A stretch of DNA of 64,000 nt from Prado023 sp963774745 (GTDB taxonomy: Bacteria > Actinomycetota > Actinomycetes > S36-B12 > CAIYMF01), in NCBI GenBank assembly GCA_963774745.1, contig CAVZGE010000007.1:124001-188000 (forward strand), in the 5' to 3' direction. Below, piece by piece: positions 8,495 to 16,199 of the stretch. The notes under the pieces are model-generated. The model did no database searches. It had not been told where the DNA came from and saw nothing but the letters and a program-made list of their open reading frames with translations. Made by a program: the position numbers and the translations under genes. Numbering within the stretch: position 1 is the first letter of the stretch; each line of letters begins with the position of its first letter.

Positions 8495-10327
8495 CTACTT
8501 GCGCAGCGTCACCGACTTGGAGTAGCCCTTCGCCCGCCCGTACTTGGGCATGACGACGGCCCGGTACGTGCCCTTGGACAGGTTGAGGGTCAGGGTCTCG
8601 TACTTGCCCTGGGTGCGGTAGGTCCTGCCCACGTACTTCCAGCCCTTCGACGTCTTCTTCTGGATCCGCACGTTCCAGTAGCCGGAGCCCTTGTTCGGGT
8701 TGACGTTGACGTGCATCTTCGTGCGGCCGGACCTCGACTCCGCCGCGACCTTCGCAGCCGTGGCCGACACGGTCGGGACGGCGGGCGTCACCGAGGGCGT
8801 CACCGGCGCGGTCGTCGGCGGGGTGGTCGTCGGCGGGGTGCTCGGGGTCACGGGCGTCCCACTCGGCGGGGCGCTCGGACCGGGATCGTCGGTCGGCGGC
8901 GCAGGCGCCTCGGACAGGTCCTCGGTCGAGACCCACATCGACAGGTCGTCGATCTCCATGCCCTTGAGCGCCGGGGCGGCCGCGCCGCTGAGACGGAAGA
9001 GCAGCGTGTCGGTGGCGTGGTTGGCCTCGTGATTCGCGGCGTAGTAGGCCTCGAACGTGCCCACCTCCACCGCGGTGCCCTCGTCGACCGATGCCCGGAA
9101 CACGTCGTTGATCTCGTCCTCGGTGATGCTCGGGACCTTGATCACGGACATGTTCACGGTGTGCGGCGTGGTCACGTCCAGGCCCTTCGCGACGTCGACG
9201 TACTGCCACTGCTGTTCGCCGTTCTCGTCGAAGTACGACCCGGCGACCTCCACGGTCAGCCCGCCGTCGACGTGCGTGAGCCGCAGCCAGCCGTTGCGTC
9301 CGCCCTGGCCGTCGTCGGGGCTGACCGTGACGGACAGGCCCTCCTGGTACTCGGTGGGCTCGACGACGAAGCTGGCGTTGAAGGCGTTGTCGACATCGCC
9401 CTCCTCGGCTGCCACAGCCAGCTGCGGGCTGAAGAGCATGTCACCGAAGCTGCCGGAGGTGGTGGCGTTGCTCAGCCGCAGGCGGGCGTCGCCGCCGGTG
9501 GTCGCGATCCCCGCGTCGTAGCCGCCGGACATGCGCCAGCGCGCCTCGTTGGCCTTCGTGATGGCCACGTGCGTGAAGTCGGTCCGGTAGTCGCGGCCGG
9601 GCTCCTGGTCGGGGCGGCCGATCTCGACGTCGTCGATCGCCAGCTGGGTCCCGCTCAGCGCCGTGAACCATCCGTACCGGTTGCCGCCGATCGCGGCCAT
9701 GATGTCCGCGGCGTCGCTGCGGGTCTCGGTGAACAGGACCTTGCCGTCCTTGACCAGCTCGAGGTCCACGGCCAGCACTCCGCCCTGGTCGCGGAAGGTG
9801 TGCCGCAGCGTGTACCAGCCGGCGTCGGTGACCACGGCGTGGTTCGGCAGCTCCTCGAGGTTCTCACGCGGGCTGAAGCTGGAGTTGTTCGAGGCGCCCA
9901 CGAGGAGCTCGCCCTCGCTGGAGTCCTTCGTCACGTGGAAGACGAAGTCGCGCTGGTGCTTGTCGTCCGAGCCGTTGGCCGCGACGGAGTAGTCGAAGCC
10001 CGTGCCGGCCTCCCACTTCGGGTCGAGGTAGACGTCGACCTCAGCGGTCCAGGTGCCGTCCCACTCCGCGTCGTAGGCGCCGAACTTGGTGTACATGCCC
10101 GGCCCGGTCAGGACCGCGTGGTTGGCGCCGGAGGACGACGCGATGCCGTCGGTGCCGGAGGCGACCCGCTGGATCCGCGCGTCGGAGCTGTTCTCGAACC
10201 AGCCCGTGGCGTCGGACTCGAAGCCCTGCTTCCAGTGGGCGACAGCGCTGACAGGTGCATGGATGCCCATCGCGATGAGCAGTGCGGCCGGCACGATGGC
10301 GGCGGCCCTCTTGGTGGAGCTCTTCAT
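8495..10327 (-). CDS. Large secreted protein with two lectin/glucanase-like regions and a Pro/Thr linker
   Basis: A 610-residue exported protein of unknown function. The N-terminus is a signal peptide (MKSSTKRAAAIVPAALLIAM, cleavage near the APVSAVA region). Two regions of about 190 residues (approximately 30-215 and 230-430) are rich in Asp, Gly and aromatic residues and resemble concanavalin-like jelly-roll carbohydrate-binding folds; this is an inference from composition and the GWF/NRYGWF patterns. A Pro/Thr-rich linker (about 435-490) leads to a basic C-terminal domain of about 100 residues (WNVRIQKKTSKGWKYVG ... YRAVVMPKYGRAKGYSKSV), similar in style to the C-terminal domain of the peroxidase-RTX protein at 60234. 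The ATG at 10327 is preceded by AAAGGA, whereas the upstream ATG at 10348 is not. No sortase signal is seen. Confidence 0.7.
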   Translation of the reverse strand: MKSSTKRAAAIVPAALLIAMGIHAPVSAVAHWKQGFESDATGWFENSSDARIQRVASGTDGIASSSGANHAVLTGPGMYTKFGAYDAEWDGTWTAEVDVYLDPKWEAGTGFDYSVAANGSDDKHQRDFVFHVTKDSSEGELLVGASNNSSFSPRENLEELPNHAVVTDAGWYTLRHTFRDQGGVLAVDLELVKDGKVLFTETRSDAADIMAAIGGNRYGWFTALSGTQLAIDDVEIGRPDQEPGRDYRTDFTHVAITKANEARWRMSGGYDAGIATTGGDARLRLSNATTSGSFGDMLFSPQLAVAAEEGDVDNAFNASFVVEPTEYQEGLSVTVSPDDGQGGRNGWLRLTHVDGGLTVEVAGSYFDENGEQQWQYVDVAKGLDVTTPHTVNMSVIKVPSITEDEINDVFRASVDEGTAVEVGTFEAYYAANHEANHATDTLLFRLSGAAAPALKGMEIDDLSMWVSTEDLSEAPAPPTDDPGPSAPPSGTPVTPSTPPTTTPPTTAPVTPSVTPAVPTVSATAAKVAAESRSGRTKMHVNVNPNKGSGYWNVRIQKKTSKGWKYVGRTYRTQGKYETLTLNLSKGTYRAVVMPKYGRAKGYSKSVTLRK

Positions 10328-10488
10328 GGTTGTCCTTTGGAGTCTCATGACCGCAGGCGGCGGTCGACGCGAGGCAACGGCGGCCCGGACCGGTTCCGGA
10401 GCCGGGTCGCGGTCTGCGATCCGGCACGTTCAGGGGAACTGCTCTTCAGCTGCCCACAGCCCCGTCATTCCCCGATCCCTGGCGCCAG

Positions 10489-10551
10489 CCGTACACCCGG
10501 GGGATGACCCTCGCCGGCCGTCCAGGAGCGCCGTACACCCAGGGGAGTACC
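10489..10551. promoter_or_regulatory. Pair of 21-bp operator-like direct repeats, 42 bp apart
   Basis: CCGTACACCCGGGGGATGAC at 10489-10508 recurs as CCGTACACCCAGGGGAGTAC at 10531-10550 (both continue with a C). Each has near-dyad symmetry: GTAC and AGTAC/TGAC flank a C/G-rich centre. Start-to-start spacing is 42 bp, close to four helical turns, so two bound proteins would sit on one face of the DNA. The pair lies 160-225 bp upstream of the secreted protein gene (minus strand) and beyond the 3' end of the next gene, so that gene is the likely target. Confidence 0.55.
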
Positions 10552-10600
10552 GGGACAACCGTCCGAGTCCAACTGGATGCCGCGTCGAGCGGGCGACTGG

Positions 10601-11263
10601 CTACGCGGCCGGCACGACCTCGTGCTCCCAGTGACCATCGACGCGCTGGAACCCGATGCGCTGGTAGTAGTCGCTCGTGCCCGGCTCCACCTCCACGACC
10701 AGCTTCGTGAAGCCCTTGTCGGCGAAGACCCCCGACTCCCGGTAGACGAACTCGCCGGGGGTGAAGTCCCGGAACCGCTCGGTGACGTAGTCCAGCTCCA
10801 CCTGGCCGACGCCGGCCCCGGCGTCGCGGACCAGGACCATGCCGACGGTCTCGTCACCGCGCAGCACCAGGAACGCCGAGCGATCCGCGGATGCCGCCCC
10901 GGCCCCAGCCGCTCCCGAGCCGGTCCCCTGCGCCGTCGAGAACCCCGGATGCGTCGCGGCGACGTCGTCGGCATGCACGCGCAGCACATGGTGCAGGTAG
11001 GCATCCTCGATACCGACCTCCACGACCGCGTAGGCCGCCGCGTCATGGCGCTCGCGGGTCAGCCGCCAGATCCAGTAGGCGTCGATGACGGCGATCACCC
11101 CGTTCATCGCCGCGAACGGCCAGATCCCCAGCATGGCGTTGACGACGGTGGCCATCGCGGCGCCGACCAGGTTCATCACCCGGAAGCGGAGCACGCGGGC
11201 CTGCATCAGCGACCAGACGACCAGGATCGAGCTGATCCAACCGACGATGTCCAGAGCCGACAT
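10601..11263 (-). CDS. YgjV-like membrane domain fused to a GNAT-like domain
   Basis: A 220-residue protein. Residues about 1-70 form three hydrophobic helices (SALDIVGWISSILVVWSLMQ, VMNLVGAAMATVVNAML, MNGVIAVIDAYWIW) in the pattern of YgjV-type inner-membrane proteins. Residues about 80-220 resemble an acetyltransferase-like fold ending in DYYQRIGFQRVDGHWEHE, close to the GNAT GFxxxxY region, but the acetyl-CoA loop is not obvious. The ATG at 11263 has a very strong ribosome site (AAGGAGGT). It is the last of a run of minus-strand genes that begins with the HPr-kinase-like gene at 15258. Confidence 0.65.
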   Translation of the reverse strand: MSALDIVGWISSILVVWSLMQARVLRFRVMNLVGAAMATVVNAMLGIWPFAAMNGVIAVIDAYWIWRLTRERHDAAAYAVVEVGIEDAYLHHVLRVHADDVAATHPGFSTAQGTGSGAAGAGAASADRSAFLVLRGDETVGMVLVRDAGAGVGQVELDYVTERFRDFTPGEFVYRESGVFADKGFTKLVVEVEPGTSDYYQRIGFQRVDGHWEHEVVPAA

Positions 11264-11340
11264 GGCCGACCTCCTTCGTGGCGTCCGGCACCGACGGCCG
11301 GAACCCGGCGGGGCGCTACCCCCGCGGCGACTGTAGCCGG

Positions 11341-12492
11341 TCAGTCCACGGCGTAGGGATGGACCGGGACCCCGTCCGGGCGTCGCATGAGCGCGGCCAG
11401 GTCCGCCCGGCGCGGATCGTCGTGGCCGCTGGCGTCGAACGCGACCCCGTTGCGCTGTGAGGGCATCCGCTCGTCCATCAGCGTCAGCAGCGCGTAGGCC
11501 CGTTCGTCGGCCGGGAACAGCAGGTTGATGTCCACGCCCCGTGGCCACAGCTGCCAGGCGCGCACGACCGAGATCTCGAACGAGAACACGATGGCGTTCG
11601 ACACGAGGAAGAGCAGCGAGAAGATGCCCACCACGGTCCCGAACACGCCGTAGACCGCCGACGAGCCCGTCACGAACCGACCGAGCAGTGCGCTGCCCAG
11701 CCCGATGAGGGTCGTCATGGCCAGCCCGCCGAGTCCGGCGCCGAGGCCGACCTCCCCGAACCGCAGCGGACGGCGGGTCAGGAAGGTCGCCGACGCGTAG
11801 AGCAGCGCCGAGGCCACGAACCAGAGCAGGAGGGAGGCGGCCGCACGCTGGGCGAACCCGTAGCCGGTCACGTTCACGACCAGGGCGGAGCCGACGGCGA
11901 CGACGAGAACCCCGAGGCCCATCAGGACCACCATGAGCAGCACCCTGAGGTAGCGGGGTCCGAACCCGTACCGGAAGCGGTAGGGCACGCAGAAGACCTG
12001 GTTCACCATCGCGTACATGGAGAAGACCCCGGCCGTCCCCGCCAGGACGAGGCCGATGAACGCGACGGCGAAGGCCGGTCCGCCCGAAGGCAGGGCCTCG
12101 TAGGCGCCGATCACCTGGTCCTGGTACTCCGGCGGCACGATGTCGGCCACGAGCTGGTCGACGTAGTCCTGATGGCCGACGAGCAGCGTGTTGAGCAGCG
12201 CGAACCCGGCGATGGCCAGCGGGAACAGGCTCATGAACGTGTAGTAGGCAAGGAGCGCGGCGAGCCGGCTCCCCTCGTCGTCTGCGTACTTCTTGAACGC
12301 GGCGTACGTGAAGGCGATGAGTCCGTGGCTGGCCTGGAGCCGGTCGAGCATCCGGCTGGTGCCCAGCACCCGCTTCTCGACCGAGCCCGCCACCCCCGTG
12401 TGCGAGGTGGGTGGCTCGCCTGCCGCGTAGTCGCGGTCGGGGTCGAGCCACGGCTGGTAGAACGTGCCGTCGTCGGCTCCCGGATCCGCCAT
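11341..12492 (-). CDS. YihY/BrkB family inner membrane protein
   Basis: A 383-residue polytopic membrane protein of the YihY family (once mis-called RNase BN). The family region starts at about residue 55 (AAFKKYADDEGSRLAALLAY YTFMSLFPLA, family-typical) and contains six hydrophobic segments up to about residue 330, including the GVFGTVVGIFSLLFLVSNAI helix. About 55 N-terminal and 55 C-terminal residues are hydrophilic. The molecular function of the family is unknown. It lies 54 bases downstream of the HPr-kinase-like gene at 12547 and 77 bases upstream of the YgjV-GNAT gene, so it may belong to the same transcript. Confidence 0.85.
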   Translation of the reverse strand: MADPGADDGTFYQPWLDPDRDYAAGEPPTSHTGVAGSVEKRVLGTSRMLDRLQASHGLIAFTYAAFKKYADDEGSRLAALLAYYTFMSLFPLAIAGFALLNTLLVGHQDYVDQLVADIVPPEYQDQVIGAYEALPSGGPAFAVAFIGLVLAGTAGVFSMYAMVNQVFCVPYRFRYGFGPRYLRVLLMVVLMGLGVLVVAVGSALVVNVTGYGFAQRAAASLLLWFVASALLYASATFLTRRPLRFGEVGLGAGLGGLAMTTLIGLGSALLGRFVTGSSAVYGVFGTVVGIFSLLFLVSNAIVFSFEISVVRAWQLWPRGVDINLLFPADERAYALLTLMDERMPSQRNGVAFDASGHDDPRRADLAALMRRPDGVPVHPYAVD

Positions 12493-12546
12493 GGGCGACA
12501 GGGTACGGGGCCACGGGGCCGTGGCCGGGCAATCGCCGCCGCGGCG

Positions 12547-13593
12547 CTACCCGCGGCCGGTGAGCTCCGCGGCTGCGACGTAGCCCAGCATGCGCTGGCG
12601 GTGGGTCAGCGCAACCGCCTCGATGATGACGGCCAGGTTGCGACCCGGCTGGACCGGGATGAGCACGCGCGCCAGGGGCACGCCGAACACCTCCTGGACC
12701 TGCTCGTTGATGCCGACGCGCTCGTACTCCTTGTCCAGGTCCCGGGACTCGAGGACGACCACGACGGTGATCCGGCCATCGCTGCGGATGGAGCCGATGC
12801 CGAACAGCTCCTCGACGTCGACGGACCCCACGCCGGGGATGCTGATGACGAAGCCGGCATCGGGCAGCGCGCGCCCACGCAGGTGGTCACCGGAGATGCG
12901 CCGCACCTCGACGAGGTCGTCGGCGATCAGGCGGTGCCCGCGCCGGACCAGTTCGAGGATGGTCTCGGACTTGCCCAGTCGAGCGTCGCCCAGGATCAGC
13001 ACGCCCTCGCCATGGACGTCGACGAGCCCGGCCTCGAGCTGCTCGCGGGGAGCCAGGGCGTGGATGAGCAACCACGTCAGGGCACTGGCGAACGGGCTGG
13101 TGTCCATGTCGGTCACGAGGACCGGGACGTCGTGGCGGTCGGCGGCAGCCACCATGTCGGGCATCACGTGCAGCCCGCGGGCCACGACCAGTGCCGGGAA
13201 CCCGAGGGCGAAGTAGGCGTCGAGGCGCTGTGCCCGGATGCTCGGCTCCAGGCTCGCCAGGTACGCGGTCTCGATCCAGCCGATGATCTGCAGCCGCTCG
13301 GAGCTGAACGCCTCGAGGTACCCGGTGAGCTGCAGGCCCGGCCGGTTGACCTCGGAGGTGGCGATGTGGACGGTGGCCAGGTCCAGGTGGCCGCCCGCCA
13401 CCCGCATCAGGCCCAGCCGGTCGACGATCTCGGCCAGGGTGATGGAGTACTCCGAGGACCCGTCCGGTGGCCCACCAGCGGGCGGTCGTGGGCCCCGGCC
13501 ACCCCCCGGGCCCACGTCGGCCCGCGGGCGGACCGCCCCTTCGTCGTCCCCGCGACCAACCGGACCTGGCACCTCAGACCACCAACTTCGCAC
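12547..13593 (-). CDS. HPr kinase/phosphorylase-like protein with substituted catalytic residues
   Basis: A 348-residue HprK-family protein. Residues 45-180 resemble the N-terminal DRTGG-like domain, and 185-345 the kinase domain: LGDARLGKSE (Walker A, K208), ELVRRGHRLIADD (D225, D226), GVGSVDVEELFGIG, and IPVQPGRNLAVIIEAVAL near the C-terminus. Aligned to classical HprK, the catalytic His is Glu (E187 in QLEAGLVDV), the Glu of the EIRG motif is Ser (S251, VISIPG), and the P-loop has GDARLGKS instead of GxSGxGKS. ATP binding may persist but kinase or phosphorylase chemistry is doubtful. The first 45 residues are Gly/Pro-rich. The GTG start overlaps the 3' end of the phosphatase gene by 20 bases, so translation is probably coupled. 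Confidence 0.85.
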   Translation of the reverse strand: MRSWWSEVPGPVGRGDDEGAVRPRADVGPGGGRGPRPPAGGPPDGSSEYSITLAEIVDRLGLMRVAGGHLDLATVHIATSEVNRPGLQLTGYLEAFSSERLQIIGWIETAYLASLEPSIRAQRLDAYFALGFPALVVARGLHVMPDMVAAADRHDVPVLVTDMDTSPFASALTWLLIHALAPREQLEAGLVDVHGEGVLILGDARLGKSETILELVRRGHRLIADDLVEVRRISGDHLRGRALPDAGFVISIPGVGSVDVEELFGIGSIRSDGRITVVVVLESRDLDKEYERVGINEQVQEVFGVPLARVLIPVQPGRNLAVIIEAVALTHRQRMLGYVAAAELTGRG

Positions 13594-14305
13594 GTAGCAT
13601 CTCCACCGACTCCTCGAGGAATCCGTGGGCCATCAGGTAGCCGGCCACCGACCCGTACTGCTCGTCGAGTCCGGCAAGCAGCCCGCTCATGGCATGGTCC
13701 GGCGATCCGCCGAGCGCCTCGAAGAGCCGGGGCGAGATCGGCACCCCGCCGGACACCATCGCGCTCATCGCCTCGTTGATCCAGGCCCCGTCCAGGTTCA
13801 GCGCGCTCTGGGTGTAGTCCGCCACCACGGCCGTGCGGTCGACCCCGGCGGCCTCCAGGGCCAGCGCGACGACGATCCCGGTCCGGTCCTTGCCCGCGGT
13901 GCAGTGCACCAGCACGGGCTGGGGGCCGCTGTCGGCGATGATCGACACGGCCGTCGCGATCGTCCACGCGGAGTCGATCACGACCTGCCGGTACAGCGCC
14001 TCCAGGCTGATCACGCCGTCAGTGACGACGATCGAGGATCTCGAGCCGCCATGGATCGGCAGCCAGACGTGCAGGGCGCCGGGCAGGACCGACCTCGAGT
14101 GGTCCTGCGACCGCTCGAGCGGGGACCGCAGGTCGATGACCACACCGATCCGCAGCGCCGCCAGGTCCCCGGCCCCCGCGGCCGTCACGCCACTCAGGGA
14201 GTCCGACCGGTACAGCTGGCCGCGACGGGTGGTGCCCCCGGACGCCGGGTACCCGCCCGTGTCGCGGAAGTTGTGGGTCCCGTCGACCGCGAGCCGCCCG
14301 CTCAC
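13574..14305 (-). CDS. Tyrosine/serine phosphatase, MptpB-like
   Basis: A 243-residue phosphatase with the P-loop VHCTAGKDRTG: nucleophile C135, Arg R141, and Lys-Asp inside the loop as in Mycobacterium MptpB, a family that acts on phospho-Tyr/Ser and phosphoinositides. The N-terminus HNFRDTGGYP with RRGQLYRSDSL is typical of this family (Y_phosphatase3). The GTG start overlaps the upstream HprK stop as GTGA, and the 3' end overlaps the second HprK-like gene by 20 bases, so it sits between two kinase-like genes in one transcript. A kinase/phosphatase pair acting on a common target is an inference from this layout. No signal peptide is seen, so it is probably cytoplasmic. Confidence 0.9.
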   Translation of the reverse strand: MSGRLAVDGTHNFRDTGGYPASGGTTRRGQLYRSDSLSGVTAAGAGDLAALRIGVVIDLRSPLERSQDHSRSVLPGALHVWLPIHGGSRSSIVVTDGVISLEALYRQVVIDSAWTIATAVSIIADSGPQPVLVHCTAGKDRTGIVVALALEAAGVDRTAVVADYTQSALNLDGAWINEAMSAMVSGGVPISPRLFEALGGSPDHAMSGLLAGLDEQYGSVAGYLMAHGFLEESVEMLRAKLVV

Positions 14306-15258
14306 GCCAGCCTCCCGAACACCTCGGAGGAGGGACCCCGCGGGTCGCTGAGGCTCGGTCGGAGGAGTCGGTGGGCCCGCTGCTCCATGGCCGCCGTCTC
14401 GATGAGGACCGCGGTGTTGCGTCCCGGGCGGACGGGGATCGTCACCAGCGGCAGCTCCACCCCGAGGATCTCCATCCGGTCGGGCTCGAGGGAGTAGTCG
14501 CGCTCGGGATCCAGCGGCTCGAGGGCCACGACCATGCTGATCTCGCTGGTCGCCTTGACCGATCCGATCCCGAACATCAGCCGCAGGTTGACGATCCCGA
14601 TGCCCTTGATCTCCATGAAGTGGCGCACGAGCCCGGGGGCCCGGCCCACGAGGTCGCGATCCGACGGGCGGCGGACCTCGACCGTGTCGTCGGCGACCAG
14701 GCGGTGCCCGCGGCGCACCAGCTCCAGGGCGGTCTCGGACTTGCCGATCCCACTGCGCCCCAGGATCAGCACGCCCTCGCCGGCCACGTCGAGCAGGCCG
14801 GCGTGCAGCACCTCGCGGGGCGCCAGCTCGAGGGCCAGGAACCAGGTGAGCTGGGCGGCGAACTCCGTGGTGGCCTGGGGGGTCCGCAGGAGCGGGATGC
14901 CGAACTGGTCGGCCAGGCGCACCGTGCCCTTGGTGGCCGGCAGGTCGTTGGTCAGGATCGCGGCCGGGACCCCCACCTCGGCGAACTGGGCCAGGCGCTC
15001 CCAGCGCTCCGCCTCGGGCAGGGTCAGCAGGTAGCCGACCTCGGCGCGTCCCACGATCTGGATCTGGGAGCTGGGGAACTGCTCGGAGTAGCCCGCCCAT
15101 TGCAGCCCGGGTCGGTTCAGGTCCGACGTGGTGACCCTGCGTGCCGCCAGGTCCACCCCGGCATCGGTGACCACCTCCAGCGAGAAGTGCTCCACGATGT
15201 CGGCGAGCCGAACGCCGCGCATGGGCCGCAGCCCCCGGATCACCTGCGTGGAGTCCAT
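14302..15258 (-). CDS. hprK: HPr kinase/phosphorylase-like protein, catalytic residues conserved
   Basis: A 318-residue HprK-family protein, close to the usual 310-320. The N-terminal domain spans about 15-135 and the kinase domain 145-300. Against Lactobacillus casei HprK the spacing is exact: H152 in VLHAGLLDV lies 15 residues before the P-loop GRSGIGKS (167-174, K173), D190/D191 in RLVADD lie 17-18 after the Lys, E216 in MEIKGIGIVN lies 43 after it. The C-terminal IPVRPGRNTAVLIETAAM signature is intact. HprK phosphorylates Ser46 of HPr in PTS control, or acts on other targets where PTS is incomplete; no ptsH is in the window. The ATG at 15258 gives the family N-terminus; a start at 15309 would add 17 residues. 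It is first in a five-gene minus-strand run and divergent from the methyltransferase by about 60 bp. Confidence 0.9.
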   Translation of the reverse strand: MDSTQVIRGLRPMRGVRLADIVEHFSLEVVTDAGVDLAARRVTTSDLNRPGLQWAGYSEQFPSSQIQIVGRAEVGYLLTLPEAERWERLAQFAEVGVPAAILTNDLPATKGTVRLADQFGIPLLRTPQATTEFAAQLTWFLALELAPREVLHAGLLDVAGEGVLILGRSGIGKSETALELVRRGHRLVADDTVEVRRPSDRDLVGRAPGLVRHFMEIKGIGIVNLRLMFGIGSVKATSEISMVVALEPLDPERDYSLEPDRMEILGVELPLVTIPVRPGRNTAVLIETAAMEQRAHRLLRPSLSDPRGPSSEVFGRLA

Positions 15259-15317
15259 GCCCCGAGGGTAGGGCGACCGGTGGGCGTTGCGCTGGCTGGC
15301 GGCCGACACCGGGCAGG

Positions 15318-16103
15318 ATGTCGGCCATGACCCGACCCGAGGACCTCCTGCACAACCGAGCGCTCTGGGACCTGGTCAACGCCCAGTTCTCCGGCGCCGA
15401 CGGGCTGGAGCTGTGGCGGCGCGCGGACATCGTGTGGGGACTCTTCGCCACGCCGGAGTCCGACGTGGGCGTGCTCGGAGAGGTCCGTGGGCTCGACGTC
15501 GTCGAGCTGGGGTGCGGCACGGCCCACGTCTCGGCCTGGCTCGCGCGGCGCGGTGCGCGGGTGGTGGCCATCGACCAGTCCGGCGCACAGCTGGCCACCG
15601 CACGCGCGGCCCAGGCCGAGAACGGGGTGCGCTTCGGGCTGCTGCAGGCCGACGCCGAGCACGTGCCGTTGGCCGACGGATGCGCCGACCTGGTGGTCAG
15701 CGAGCACGGTGCCCCCGCGTGGTGCGCGCCCGACGCGTGGGTCGGCCAGGCCGCCCGGATCCTGCGCCCCGGGGGTCGTCTGGTGTTCCTCACCAACAGC
15801 CCGCTGTCCGCGATGTGCGTGCCGGCCGAGGGCGGGCCTGCCGGGGAGCGACTGCTGCGCGGACCCGACGAGCTCCGTGAGGTCCGCTGGCCGGGCGGTG
15901 GGGTGGAGCACCACCCGGGCCACGGTGAGTGGGTCCGGGTGCTCCGCGACCATGGATTCGCGGTCGAGTCCCTGCGCGAGCTGCGGGCCCCCGCCGACCA
16001 TGACCCGGGGCGGGCCGCGGTGGACTACTACGACATCGCCGACCTCGCATGGGCGCGCCGCTGGCCCGCGGAGGACCTGTGGACGGCACGCCTGGGAGGG
16101 TGA
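15318..16103 (+). CDS. Class I SAM-dependent methyltransferase
   Basis: A 261-residue methyltransferase. Motif I is VVELGCGTAHVSAWLARRGA (about 58-77), followed by the acidic VVAIDQSGAQL that would bind the SAM ribose, QADAEHVPLADGCADLVVS (motif II/III) and ILRPGGRLVFLTNSPL (post-III). The family of UbiE/Methyltransf_11 type gives no clear substrate. Two ATGs (15318 and 15327) are possible. It is divergently transcribed from the hprK-like operon and the 60-bp gap should hold both promoters, though I see no convincing -35/-10. Confidence 0.85.
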   Translation: MSAMTRPEDLLHNRALWDLVNAQFSGADGLELWRRADIVWGLFATPESDVGVLGEVRGLDVVELGCGTAHVSAWLARRGARVVAIDQSGAQLATARAAQAENGVRFGLLQADAEHVPLADGCADLVVSEHGAPAWCAPDAWVGQAARILRPGGRLVFLTNSPLSAMCVPAEGGPAGERLLRGPDELREVRWPGGGVEHHPGHGEWVRVLRDHGFAVESLRELRAPADHDPGRAAVDYYDIADLAWARRWPAEDLWTARLGG

Positions 16104-16199
16104 GCCCGGGGCGGCGCGCCCGCGTCGATGTCAGCCCCCTGTTGTTCGATGATCCCCGTGACCGATGATGGGGTCATCGGCTCACACAGGAGGCCCCGT

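Noticed and set aside
13574..15796. Single 740-codon frame running through the HprK-like gene into the phosphatase
   Set aside because: Only its last 243 codons look like protein (phosphatase). The part opposite or out of frame to hprK is low complexity; the GTG at 14305 with GTGA overlap is the true start.
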